Below are positions 8,099 to 16,267 of a stretch of 64,000 nt of DNA, piece after piece. Position numbers and translations under genes: made by a program. Below the pieces are notes generated by a model. The model did no database searches. It had not been told where the DNA came from and was given only the letters and a program-made list of their open reading frames with translations. The stretch covers positions 248,001-312,000 of the forward strand of contig NZ_MSJM01000002.1 of NCBI RefSeq assembly GCF_001921845.1, written 5' to 3'. Source of the stretch: Streptococcus cuniculi (lineage in GTDB: Bacteria > Bacillota > Bacilli > Lactobacillales > Streptococcaceae). Each line of letters opens with the position of its first letter. Position 1 is the first letter of the stretch.

Positions 8099-8536
8099 TT
8101 ATCCGACGCTGTTTAAGAGAGCCATGATTTCTTCTTTTGAACCTGCATCTGCTAGTTTAACAACATTGTCTACATCAGCGCAGAAAATGGAGATTTTTTG
8201 AATGATATCCAAGTGCTCATCGCCAAGACCTGCAATTCCAAAGAGAACAGTCGCAATCTTTGAGTCTTCTTCTGTTCCAAAATTCACCCCAGCAGGGACT
8301 TGAACGATGGTAATGCCTGATGAAAGGACTTCTTTTTTGGCGGCATCTGTTCCGTGCGGAATGGCAATAAAGTTGCCCATGTAAACAGACAATTCTTCAT
8401 TGCGCTCAATCATCGCCTCGATATAGGCTTCGTTGACATGTCCTGCATCTACTAGTTGACGGCCGCAGAAGCGAATCGCTTCTTCTTTTGTTGCAAATGC
8501 TTGCTTTAATTGAATCAGTTCTTGTTGAAGTTCCAT
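8099..8536 (-). CDS. mtlF: Mannitol-specific PTS enzyme IIA
   Basis: A 145-residue cytoplasmic phosphocarrier that passes phosphate from HPr to the IIB domain of MtlA. The phospho-histidine is in [16 protein letters not shown] (about residue 65), as in all mannitol/fructose-type IIA proteins. Start at 8536 (MELQQ) is favoured over an upstream in-frame start inside mtlR because GGGAG lies correctly before it and the length matches the family. It begins just after the mtlR stop (8538), so translation is probably coupled. Confidence 0.95.
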   Translation of the reverse strand: MELQQELIQLKQAFATKEEAIRFCGRQLVDAGHVNEAYIEAMIERNEELSVYMGNFIAIPHGTDAAKKEVLSSGITIVQVPAGVNFGTEEDSKIATVLFGIAGLGDEHLDIIQKISIFCADVDNVVKLADAGSKEEIMALLNSVG

Positions 8537-8537
8537 G

Positions 8538-10490
8538 TTAATTCTCCCATTGTTTGATTTTTTCATTGAAGATTGAATTCAGGAGTTGGTAGATAATTTC
8601 CTGATTTCCTGTACGATAAATTTCTGTATAAAGGTTGTTTTCGATAATGGACTGGCTGATAGCTGTCATCAATTCTCGGATTTCTTCCTGCTCGCCTAGT
8701 TTGGTCAACATGACCAAAACCCGCTGAACGGTTTCTGGTTGATTGTTCATCGATAGGGCTGTGACAGGCTGCTGGAGAGAAACGATTTGAAATTGGCTCT
8801 GGGTCACCTGACTGGACTGGGTGTGAATCAGGGCCAGATTGGTATTTGGAATGGCAAGAGGGCTCATCTGAAAGCGTGAAATCAACTTGTTCGCCAAATA
8901 ATGCCAATCCTTGACAAAGGAAAGCTGCTCGACAATCTGGGTCACCGTTTCTTCAAAGGTCCCGGAATTTTCTAAGTCATAGAGTGCGAAATGTTCCAGC
9001 AAATGACTGCTGCCTTTCAAATAGGCCTGCAAATCATAGTGCTTGTTGACCACGATTTCCTCACGAACTGCCACCGTTCGATGTTCCTGAATCGACTGCA
9101 ATCTTTCCTGCAATTCCAAAATTTCCTTGGTATTGGGAAAGGTGGAGATGACATCCATATCCATCTGCGGAATCGGCTTGGTTGCAAGGCAATAATCATA
9201 CTGCGCAAGGTTTAGCTGCGCAAGATTGGTCGTACTTTGCACATCCATCCAGCCCACAAAAGGTGCGACACTTTTAATCTTGGACACTAGGACACTAGTT
9301 GTCAAGGGCCGCTCATCTGTCACCAAGAGCATCCGAATTGGATAAATGTCAGGACTTCGTCTAAGGCTGGAAGCAAAGTGGAGAGTCACCAGTTCATACT
9401 CGTATTCATTGTGGATATAGCGCGGAAAAAGATCCTGCATGACTAGGCTCACAACGCTGTGCAAGAAAGGATTTTTCTGGGTTGCCAGATAGGCCACATT
9501 GGTCGTTGCGCGGTCTGGAAAAAGGACAGGCACCGCCAAACTCAAGCGAATGTGGTGAAACAATAAGGGAAAGAGCACCTTGTCTTTGACAAAGTCAATC
9601 TTGGTAAAGCGCGAAATGCTATCGACCAGTTGGGAAATGCTGTAATAAAAACCGCTATCAAAACTCTCACTAAACAAGGGCACTTCCTGCCGCTTGATAA
9701 TGACCTCATCCAAAATCGTTGCAAAATAGATGATTTCCTGAATGCTGTAAAATTGCTTGGTTTCCTTGGCCAAATCTGTAAAGACCTTTTGAGCAAAATC
9801 AAGGGCCACCTTGGAGACATTGACCTGCTGGGTTAATTCTCCCTGATTGTCTGCTAGCCCTAGCAAAATCATCAGAAATTCCTTGAGTTTCGGGTCCAAA
9901 TCCCCCAGCAAATGTTGATAGCGTTCAAAAACCTGACGTGCCTGCCGTATCCTAGCTACCTGTAAAATCGGAAAGTCAGCATAGTCGTCCGCCCAAAAAT
10001 CCTGAATCGAAATGGTATTGGCCAGCAAAATGGCTAAAAAGCGGCGCTTCTGACTGGTCGAGCTTTCCACCCGATACCCTCGTTGACGCACCAATTGCAA
10101 TTCAAAAACTGCAAGGCGTCGCTCGATTTCTGCAACGTCTTGAATCACGGTGACATTTGAGACCAAAAACTGGTCTTGCAATTGCTCATTGGTCACCAAA
10201 TCCTGACTGGTCAGCAATTGATAGGCCATCAAGGTCTGGCGCTGGCTCGGAGAATAGGCCGTATCTGACTGATAATCGCTCAAGGCAGAAAGGTTTCCCG
10301 ACAGGTAGTATTTCTTGCCGTCCTTAATCAATTGAATTTCTTCTTTAGAAAGGCTCTCGGTCAAGTCTGACAAGGTCCGATAAACCGTCCGTGAGGAGAC
10401 CTGCAAGATATCCGCCATTTCCTTTAAGGAAAGCTTTCCTACCTGGAGGAAAGCTTTCATCAGTTGTTCTTCTCGTTTGGTTAGTAACAT
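8538..10490 (-). CDS. mtlR: Mannitol operon transcriptional activator MtlR
   Basis: A 650-residue PTS-regulated activator of mtlA. Order of domains: winged helix-turn-helix (residues 1-65, with [20 protein letters not shown]), a second HTH (about 95-150), two PRD domains (about 195-400) whose histidines are phosphorylated by the PTS, then a IIB-like and a C-terminal IIA-like domain. It lies between mtlA and mtlF as in other streptococci. No Shine-Dalgarno sequence precedes the ATG; instead a TATAAT box ends six bases before it (10502-10497), so the message from this internal promoter would be leaderless. Confidence 0.94.
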   Translation of the reverse strand: MLLTKREEQLMKAFLQVGKLSLKEMADILQVSSRTVYRTLSDLTESLSKEEIQLIKDGKKYYLSGNLSALSDYQSDTAYSPSQRQTLMAYQLLTSQDLVTNEQLQDQFLVSNVTVIQDVAEIERRLAVFELQLVRQRGYRVESSTSQKRRFLAILLANTISIQDFWADDYADFPILQVARIRQARQVFERYQHLLGDLDPKLKEFLMILLGLADNQGELTQQVNVSKVALDFAQKVFTDLAKETKQFYSIQEIIYFATILDEVIIKRQEVPLFSESFDSGFYYSISQLVDSISRFTKIDFVKDKVLFPLLFHHIRLSLAVPVLFPDRATTNVAYLATQKNPFLHSVVSLVMQDLFPRYIHNEYEYELVTLHFASSLRRSPDIYPIRMLLVTDERPLTTSVLVSKIKSVAPFVGWMDVQSTTNLAQLNLAQYDYCLATKPIPQMDMDVISTFPNTKEILELQERLQSIQEHRTVAVREEIVVNKHYDLQAYLKGSSHLLEHFALYDLENSGTFEETVTQIVEQLSFVKDWHYLANKLISRFQMSPLAIPNTNLALIHTQSSQVTQSQFQIVSLQQPVTALSMNNQPETVQRVLVMLTKLGEQEEIRELMTAISQSIIENNLYTEIYRTGNQEIIYQLLNSIFNEKIKQWEN

Positions 10491-10496
10491 ACTTTC

Positions 10497-10502
10497 ATTA
10501 TA
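10497..10502 (-). promoter_or_regulatory. -10 box placed directly before the mtlR start codon
   Basis: TATAAT on the minus strand, then GAAAGT, then the mtlR ATG. A weak -35-like GGACAA lies 16 bases upstream. If used, transcription would start at or next to the A of the ATG. Confidence 0.5.
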
Positions 10503-10541
10503 CTACAGTTGTTGCGAATTGTCCGTTGGAATGACGTCTGC

Positions 10542-12305
10542 TTAATGTTGAATGCGCGCCACCAATTTGTCATATTCTGGCGTTGTGACAAGGCTATCAA
10601 CGACCAAGAGTTTCGCTTGTGGTGCTACTGCTTGGACATTTCCTTGTTCGGCTACAGTTGTTACAATCAAACTCGTTTGTACATTGTACTCTGACAAGGC
10701 TGCATAAGGCAGGCTGACAACTGGAATGTCGATGCCCTTATTTTTAAAGACTGCACTTAAGGTTGCTTGACCCATTGTCGCTGACCCTTGGGCTTCTCCA
10801 TAAGCAAAGACCACTTCGTTTACCTCATTCAAGTCTGGTGTCGCATCTGCAACGGTTGCTTCTACCTGAACTGAAGCAGGTGCAGCTGTTTGATTGGTCA
10901 ATTGGGCAATGATTTCATCGTATTTTGGTGAGGTAAGGAAATTATCCACCGCTACGTGAATGGCACGTGGTGTGCGTTGTGCAGCACGATCTGCCAATTC
11001 TTCTTGGGTGATAATGAGCGTATGGTCTGTATCTTGGAGATTCGCAATCGCCTTGTTTGTTACAGGGATGTTCAAGCCTGCTTTTTTCACCTTATCGCGG
11101 AGCAAGGATGCACCCATAGCAGAACTTCCCATACCTGCATCGCAGGCAAAGATGATTTGGTGTACGTTGTCTGTTGTCACATCACTTGATACAGCCACCT
11201 GTGCTTGACCTTTTGCAACAGCTTTTGCAGCTTTAGTGGCTGCTTGCGCTGATTCAAGAGAAGCTCCTTCTGACTTATCTGCTTTCAAGATGATAGAGGC
11301 AACAAGGAAGGAAGCAGCAGCTCCTGCAAAGACACCGCCCCACACAGCTAGAAGATTGGCAAAGTAGTTTCCTTCTTTTGGTACAAGAGTAGTAATGGCA
11401 ATGATTGAACCTGGTGAAGATGCTCCCACAAGACCTGCATTCAACAATTGGAAGGTAAAGGTCCCAGATACACCACCTGCAATCGCAGCTAGAAAGAGGG
11501 CTGGTTTCATCATCACGTATGGGAAGTAGATTTCATGAATCCCACCGAGGAAGTGAATAACCATTGCTCCCCATGAAGAAGATTTAGCAGAGCCTTTGCC
11601 GAACAAAGCGTAGGCAAACAAGATACCAAGACCAGGTCCAGGGTTTGCTTCCAAAAGGAAGAGAACAGATTTTCCGACTTTTAAGACTTGTTCAGTTCCA
11701 AGCGGTGTAAAGATACCGTGGTTAAGAGCGTTGTTCAAGAACAAGACTTTTGCTGGCTCGATGATGATATTGGCTAATGGCAAGAGCTTCATATCGACAA
11801 TCGCTTGAACACCATCTCCGATAGCCGTTGTCATGCTGGATACGAATGGTCCTACCACTTTAAAGCTAATCAACATGAGGGCAAATCCGATAAGACCTGC
11901 CGAGAAGTTGTTAACCAACATTTCAAATCCAGGACGAATCTTTTCTTGGAAGGCTTGGTCAAATTTCTTGATGACCCATGCACCAAATGGACCAACCAGC
12001 ATAGCACCGATAAACATTGGTACTTCTGAACCCGCAATAACTCCCATGGTCAGGATTGCGCCGACTACACCACCGCGTTGGCCGTAGACATTGTAACCAC
12101 CTGTGTATCCAATCAAGAGTGGCAACAAATAAGTAATCATTGGCGCTACAATTGTAGCAAATTCAGCGTTCGGAAGCCAACCTTTTTCAATGAAGAGCGA
12201 GGTCAAGACACCCCACGCAATAAATGCCCCAATATTTGGCATCACCATATTTGATAAGGTCGTCCCCAGTTTTTGAATCCGAACCTTTAATGAAGTATTT
12301 TCCAT
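10542..12305 (-). CDS. mtlA: Mannitol-specific PTS enzyme IICB with a second, degenerate IIB-like domain
   Basis: Imports mannitol and phosphorylates it during transport. Residues 1 to about 345 are the membrane IIC domain (GGIHEIYFPYVMMKP is the conserved substrate-site segment). After an alanine-rich linker comes IIB (about 385-470) with the phospho-cysteine in IIFACDAGMGSSAMG. A further domain (about 495-587) repeats the IIB pattern as VVFAYGEAQGSATMG, where the cysteine is replaced by tyrosine. RBS AGGAGG precedes the ATG. First gene of the operon; controlled by MtlR through the operator upstream. Confidence 0.96.
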   Translation of the reverse strand: MENTSLKVRIQKLGTTLSNMVMPNIGAFIAWGVLTSLFIEKGWLPNAEFATIVAPMITYLLPLLIGYTGGYNVYGQRGGVVGAILTMGVIAGSEVPMFIGAMLVGPFGAWVIKKFDQAFQEKIRPGFEMLVNNFSAGLIGFALMLISFKVVGPFVSSMTTAIGDGVQAIVDMKLLPLANIIIEPAKVLFLNNALNHGIFTPLGTEQVLKVGKSVLFLLEANPGPGLGILFAYALFGKGSAKSSSWGAMVIHFLGGIHEIYFPYVMMKPALFLAAIAGGVSGTFTFQLLNAGLVGASSPGSIIAITTLVPKEGNYFANLLAVWGGVFAGAAASFLVASIILKADKSEGASLESAQAATKAAKAVAKGQAQVAVSSDVTTDNVHQIIFACDAGMGSSAMGASLLRDKVKKAGLNIPVTNKAIANLQDTDHTLIITQEELADRAAQRTPRAIHVAVDNFLTSPKYDEIIAQLTNQTAAPASVQVEATVADATPDLNEVNEVVFAYGEAQGSATMGQATLSAVFKNKGIDIPVVSLPYAALSEYNVQTSLIVTTVAEQGNVQAVAPQAKLLVVDSLVTTPEYDKLVARIQH

Positions 12306-12332
12306 ATTTTCCTCCTAATTCTTTCTGATTTT

Positions 12333-12390
12333 ATTATACACTCACCTCTGACAGAAAAAAACTCAAATCTTGTCACAAAAATTTTGACAA
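12333..12390 (-). promoter_or_regulatory. mtlA promoter with MtlR operator
   Basis: On the minus strand the -10 is TATAAT (12338-12333) with no good -35, as expected for an activator-dependent promoter. Just upstream, 12390-12370 reads TTGTCA-N9-TGACAA, an inverted repeat with the same half-site and 9-base spacing known for MtlR operators in Bacillus (TTGTCA-N9-TGCCAA). Confidence 0.78.
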
Positions 12391-12393
12391 AAA

Positions 12394-12416
12394 GAGACGG
12401 GAATATTTCCCGTCTC
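12394..12416 (-). terminator. Terminator of the amino acid ABC transporter operon
   Basis: Perfect 10-bp stem GAGACGGGAA / TTCCCGTCTC with a 3-base loop; the minus strand continues TTTTTG. It lies downstream of the substrate-binding protein gene and next to the mtlA operator. Confidence 0.88.
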
Positions 12417-12422
12417 ACCATA

Positions 12423-13262
12423 CTATTTATTCTTTACCGCATCTGTTGCGACATCTTCTCCAAACCATTTGTCAGAGATTTTTTGGAAGCTACCGTCTGC
12501 ATACAATTCCTTAAAGGCTGCATTGATTTTTTCGACCAAGGTCGTATCTGCCTTACGAGCTCCGACTGCAAAGGCTTCTTTTTCAAATCCTGCATCGATG
12601 ATTGTGTAGTCCCCTATCAAGCCCTCTTGTTGCAAGTAGTACTTTGCATAGACACGGTCAATCAAGAGGCCATCAATCCGATCATTTTTCAAGTCAATCA
12701 AGGCTTCGTTAAAGGTTGCGTATTGGGTTGCTTCATTGTTTTTCACAAGGTCTTTTAAGATTGCAGGCTGCGCTTCAAAATTCGCATAGCCAGATGAACC
12801 CGCTTGCGCACCCAGTACCTTGTCTTTCATGCCCGCATTATCTGTAATATTCGATGATTTTTTAGTCACCAATACTTGGAGATTGGCCATGTAATCATCG
12901 GTAAATAGAACTTTTTCACGGCGCTCATCGGTTGCGGAATACCCATTCCAAATCAAATCAATGTTGCCATTGTTTAATTCTGTTTCTTTCAAGTCCCAGT
13001 CAATCGGCTGCCATTCGATGGCAATTCCGTATTTGTCAAAGACTGCTGTTGCCAAGTCAATATCAAACCCTGCATATTGACCATTTTTTTCTTCAAATCC
13101 CATTGGTACAAAGGTCTTGTCAAAGCCAATCGTGATTTTTTTGCTTTCCTCATAGCTAGACCAATTGTCTTTCTTCGCTGCTGAATCTCCTGATCCACAC
13201 GCTGCAAGAGTCAGACTTGCGACCATTCCTACTAGACCGATAACGATTGATTTTACTTTCAT
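12423..13262 (-). CDS. Amino acid ABC transporter substrate-binding lipoprotein
   Basis: A 279-residue extracellular solute-binding protein family 3 lipoprotein. Signal peptide with lipobox LAAC (cysteine at about residue 21) anchors it to the outer face of the membrane. The bilobed fold signature is visible: ITIGFDKTFVPMGFEEKNGQ, AGFDIDLATAVF, and VLVTKKS..MKDKVLGAQAGSSG. Ligand is a polar amino acid; glutamine or cystine types are possible but cannot be separated here. Last gene of a three-gene operon (permease, ATPase, binding protein). Confidence 0.93.
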   Translation of the reverse strand: MKVKSIVIGLVGMVASLTLAACGSGDSAAKKDNWSSYEESKKITIGFDKTFVPMGFEEKNGQYAGFDIDLATAVFDKYGIAIEWQPIDWDLKETELNNGNIDLIWNGYSATDERREKVLFTDDYMANLQVLVTKKSSNITDNAGMKDKVLGAQAGSSGYANFEAQPAILKDLVKNNEATQYATFNEALIDLKNDRIDGLLIDRVYAKYYLQQEGLIGDYTIIDAGFEKEAFAVGARKADTTLVEKINAAFKELYADGSFQKISDKWFGEDVATDAVKNK

Positions 13263-13288
13263 ATTTTCTTCCCTTTCGTAGATAAACT

Positions 13289-13921
13289 CTAATGTTTAGG
13301 CTCAATCTTGATAATCTCATCGGCAATATTTTCTGCAAATTGCATGTCATGGGTGACCACGATTTGCGTAATGCCAGTCCTGCGATTCTCAAGAATGAGA
13401 TGTTCCACTTCTTTTCGTAACTCAGGGTCAAGTGCTGAGGTCGGTTCATCGTAACCAATCATCTCAGGGTCAATCATCATGGCGCGCGCCAAGGCGACAC
13501 GCTGCTTTTGCCCACCTGATAAGGAATAAGGATAGGCATCTGCATGACCAGCTAGACCAAGTGTTTCAAGCAATTGACGGGCTTTGCTTTCAGCCGCTGC
13601 ACGAGAAGTATTCTGTGTTTTGATGGGCGACAAGATTAGATTTTCCAACACCGATAGGTGCGGAAATAGCTGGAAATCTTGGAAAACAAAGCCCAACAAA
13701 TGTCGTTTCCCTAACTCTTCTAAGGGAAGTTCTTCCCCATTATAGATTAATTGACCAGAATCAATGCTCTCAAGCCCTGCCAACATCCGTAGCAAGGTGG
13801 TTTTTCCACCGCCAGACTGCCCAACGATGGCAAGGATTTTTCCTTCTGGAATCACGAGGTCATAGTTGGAAAAAATCTGCTTATTGTCAAAACGTTTGGA
13901 AAGATTGCGTACTTCTAACAT
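13289..13921 (-). CDS. Amino acid ABC transporter ATP-binding protein
   Basis: A 210-residue cytoplasmic ATPase that drives import. Walker A GQSGGGKTT (about residues 34-42), Q-loop FQDFQLFPHLSV, ABC signature LSGGQKQRVALARA, Walker B MIGYDEPTSALDP and the switch histidine VVTHD are all present. In the Walker B stretch MIGYDEPTSALD the usual leucine before DEP is tyrosine, which is uncommon but tolerated. It lies eight bases downstream of the permease gene. Confidence 0.95.
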   Translation of the reverse strand: MLEVRNLSKRFDNKQIFSNYDLVIPEGKILAIVGQSGGGKTTLLRMLAGLESIDSGQLIYNGEELPLEELGKRHLLGFVFQDFQLFPHLSVLENLILSPIKTQNTSRAAAESKARQLLETLGLAGHADAYPYSLSGGQKQRVALARAMMIDPEMIGYDEPTSALDPELRKEVEHLILENRRTGITQIVVTHDMQFAENIADEIIKIEPKH

Positions 13922-13929
13922 AAGACCTC

Positions 13930-14571
13930 CTATTTATAATAATCAAATTTTTTCTCAATCCGATTGGCAACCAAGGTCACAAGCCCAATCATCACCAAGT
14001 ACAAGGCACCCGCGATAAACATAGGCGCTAGACTAACATCGCGGTTGGCCGCGGTCCGACTAGCAAGAAGCAAGTCATTGACCCCTAGCGCATAAATCAG
14101 GGACGTATCCTTGACCAAGGTTGTCACTTCGTTAAAGACGCTTGGAAGAACAATTTTCACCACCTGAGGAAGAACAATGTAGCGAATGGTCTGGACAGGT
14201 GTAAATTTCAATACTTTTGCTGCCTCATACTGGCCAGCAGGAATCGCCTCGATTCCCCCACGGAAGATTTCAGAGAAATAAGCCGCATAGTTGAGGGTAA
14301 AGGTGATAATCACCGCAGGCATTCGATCAAAGGTAATGCCCACGCTCGGTAAGACATAATAGACAAAAATCAACTGGAGCAACAAGGGCGTCCCACGCAT
14401 GATGAGCACATAAAGATTCAAAAACCAGAGCAAGGGCTTAAATGGAATTTTCATCAGAAAGGCTACCAGCGCTCCTAATGGAAGAGACAGGAGCAAGACC
14501 ATCACAAAGACTTGAAAAGATACCAAGGCACCATTTAACAAGCTCGGTAAAATTTCGATAATATATCCCAT
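13930..14571 (-). CDS. Amino acid ABC transporter permease
   Basis: A 213-residue inner-membrane protein of the His/Glu/Gln/Arg/opine family with about five helices. The EAA loop that contacts the ATPase reads EAAKVLKFTPVQTIRYIVLPQ. ATG at 14571 is preferred over the TTG four codons earlier because that TTG lies inside the RBS GGAGGAG. First gene of the operon; a -10-like TATACT lies about 30 bases upstream on the minus strand. Confidence 0.95.
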   Translation of the reverse strand: MGYIIEILPSLLNGALVSFQVFVMVLLLSLPLGALVAFLMKIPFKPLLWFLNLYVLIMRGTPLLLQLIFVYYVLPSVGITFDRMPAVIITFTLNYAAYFSEIFRGGIEAIPAGQYEAAKVLKFTPVQTIRYIVLPQVVKIVLPSVFNEVTTLVKDTSLIYALGVNDLLLASRTAANRDVSLAPMFIAGALYLVMIGLVTLVANRIEKKFDYYK

Positions 14572-14583
14572 AATCTCCTCCAA

Positions 14584-14937
14584 AATAGTAATTAAACCTT
14601 AGTATAACAGAAATTTCTGAAAATTAAAAGACCTTTTTCTGCATTTTTATAAGATATAGTGAAATTTTATTCCATTCCAAGGCAGATAAGGTGCCACTGC
14701 CTTTTCATCTTCTTTATTATCATAAAAAATGAAGAATAAAAAAGCCTTCAGAAAATCTAAAGGCTAAACTTTTATCTAGTTAAAAACCCTTGTAAAATCT
14801 CAAAAACTTCTTCTTTGGAAAATAGAATATCTGCACTTTATCATGCTTTTTAATAAAATGCAATTTTATTGATAAAACAATCAATTTGCTAGTCCTATAT
14901 TCTGAATATCGAAATACAGGTGCAGGTAGTCCTCACC
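14584..14937. other. Intergenic stretch with terminator and possible gene remnant
   Basis: No intact gene. It holds the promoter of the ABC operon (TATACT on the minus strand near 14605) and a terminator (14743-14765). On the minus strand, 14831-14772 is an open frame reading DILFSKEEVFEILQGFLT before a stop, without a start, which looks like the tail of a decayed gene; this is weak evidence. Confidence 0.45.
14743..14765 (-). terminator. Terminator after the immunity-like genes
   Basis: AGCCTTTAG / CTGAAGGCT-type stem (AGCCTT and AAGGCT at the ends) followed by TTTTTTATT on the minus strand. Confidence 0.7.
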
Positions 14938-15399
14938 TTATTCAAGTTCACCGGTGACAATATTCAATAGAAAATCGCCAAAACTTTCATATAATATTTC
15001 ATCTGTATTAGGTTTTCCATTGGGAACGAACGCTGTCACTGTGGGTTCCCCAACAGAATTCAACTTGTCATAATTCAGACAGTACAGCTCACCATTACCT
15101 AATTCATAAATGATTACAAGATAATGAGGAAGACCAATCTCCTCTCTTTCTAACAATGTGAGCCAAACTGAATCAGGCACACTAGAATTCTCAAAGTCTT
15201 CTTTAAAAACACCGTAAATTTCTGAAGAACCAAAATTTCCAGCACCGAAACGTGAAACAAAATCACGATAATCATCTGGATACCTCACTCCTAAGGCTTC
15301 TTCAGCCAATCTAATCAGACTATCTGAACACTCTCCAAAATAATCCATCATCTCTATATTTTCGAAAATTAAAGAAATGGCTTGTTCATAATTACCCAT
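14938..15399 (-). CDS. SMI1/KNR4 (SUKH) family protein, probable immunity protein
   Basis: A 153-residue protein with the SUKH signature: RLAEEALGVRYPDDYRDFVSRFGAG followed by the aromatic and glycine pattern GSSEIYGVF, and an acidic surface typical of immunity proteins that neutralise nuclease or other toxin domains. No signal peptide, so cytoplasmic. It lies 33 bases downstream of a TipC-like gene on the same strand; no polymorphic toxin (LXG or WXG100) gene is in the window, so both may be orphan immunity genes kept after toxin loss. Which toxin it would bind is unknown. Confidence 0.75.
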   Translation of the reverse strand: MGNYEQAISLIFENIEMMDYFGECSDSLIRLAEEALGVRYPDDYRDFVSRFGAGNFGSSEIYGVFKEDFENSSVPDSVWLTLLEREEIGLPHYLVIIYELGNGELYCLNYDKLNSVGEPTVTAFVPNGKPNTDEILYESFGDFLLNIVTGELE

Positions 15400-15432
15400 T
15401 CTTTACCTCCATAATTTGGATTTGGGATATCA

Positions 15433-16149
15433 TCACCTACTCCCCATCTCCAACCGTTCTATCTTAACATCTCCTAGGTTATCAAAAGAATAGCGTTGAC
15501 TGCCTTTGTCAAACCAGCGTTTGAGAACGACATCATTTAGCATATAATCTGACTTTTCACGAATCCAATTGGCGTCTAGCCCATAAGGTTTTAGATACTC
15601 TAACACTTCTTTGGTATCCGTCAGCTGCAAACTCGGCAAGCCTTTGGTGGAACTGAAATGGTACATCCCTTTGAGTGTTTCAGCTAAGCTTATTCCTTCA
15701 TCTGCCTCAACTATATCGTGGTACGCTACAACAAAGGATAGGGAATTATTTGAATTGGAAATCTCTACACTTTCGGTCAATTGATTATCTTTATAATACC
15801 AATTTATATAGATATATTGGTCTGGAGATAATTCCTTCGTATATTTAAGTACCATGATATCCTTAAGTCCTACATAAACTACTATGCTTTCATCTTCTTG
15901 TAGTAATGTATTTTTTATTGGTAAGCCTTTAATTCTATCTGGCTTTCTATATGCTTGACTACTGTCTAAAACATTGTTTAAATGAGGAAGTTTCACAGGT
16001 CCATCTGGATAGACCTCCGCATAATTCATCTCTTTAAAAACATTATCCAGTGATTTATATTCTACGTGTCGGTATACTTGATAGGAGAGAATAAGCAGAA
16101 TCGGAATGGCAACTATATAAAGCAGTCTTCTTATCGTTTTCTTTTTCAT
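15433..16149 (-). CDS. TipC-like membrane-anchored protein, possible type VII toxin immunity
   Basis: A 238-residue protein with an N-terminal basic stretch and one hydrophobic helix (residues 8-24, LLYIVAIPILLILSYQVY), so anchored in the membrane with the rest outside. The exposed part (DNVFKEMNYAEVYPDGPVKL, then SSQAYRKPDRIKGLP) resembles, from memory, TipC, the extracellular immunity protein against the lipid-II-cleaving LXG toxin TelC of S. intermedius. This match is by recall of family pattern, not by search. RBS GAGG precedes the ATG at 16149. Paired with the SUKH gene downstream. Confidence 0.5.
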   Translation of the reverse strand: MKKKTIRRLLYIVAIPILLILSYQVYRHVEYKSLDNVFKEMNYAEVYPDGPVKLPHLNNVLDSSQAYRKPDRIKGLPIKNTLLQEDESIVVYVGLKDIMVLKYTKELSPDQYIYINWYYKDNQLTESVEISNSNNSLSFVVAYHDIVEADEGISLAETLKGMYHFSSTKGLPSLQLTDTKEVLEYLKPYGLDANWIREKSDYMLNDVVLKRWFDKGSQRYSFDNLGDVKIERLEMGSR

Positions 16150-16228
16150 TTGTGCGACCTCCTTCTCTCATCGTCTCTAGTATACTCTATTTTCCCGATT
16201 TTGACCATAAAATCATTGCAAACAAAAA

Positions 16229-16251
16229 TCCCCGCAGCAGATCTGCGAGGA
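16229..16251 (-). terminator. Probable glmS terminator
   Basis: TCCTCGCAG and CTGCGGGGA form a stem with one bulge, followed by TTTTTG on the minus strand, just downstream of the glmS stop. Confidence 0.7.
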
Positions 16252-16267
16252 AAAGGGGTTATACATC

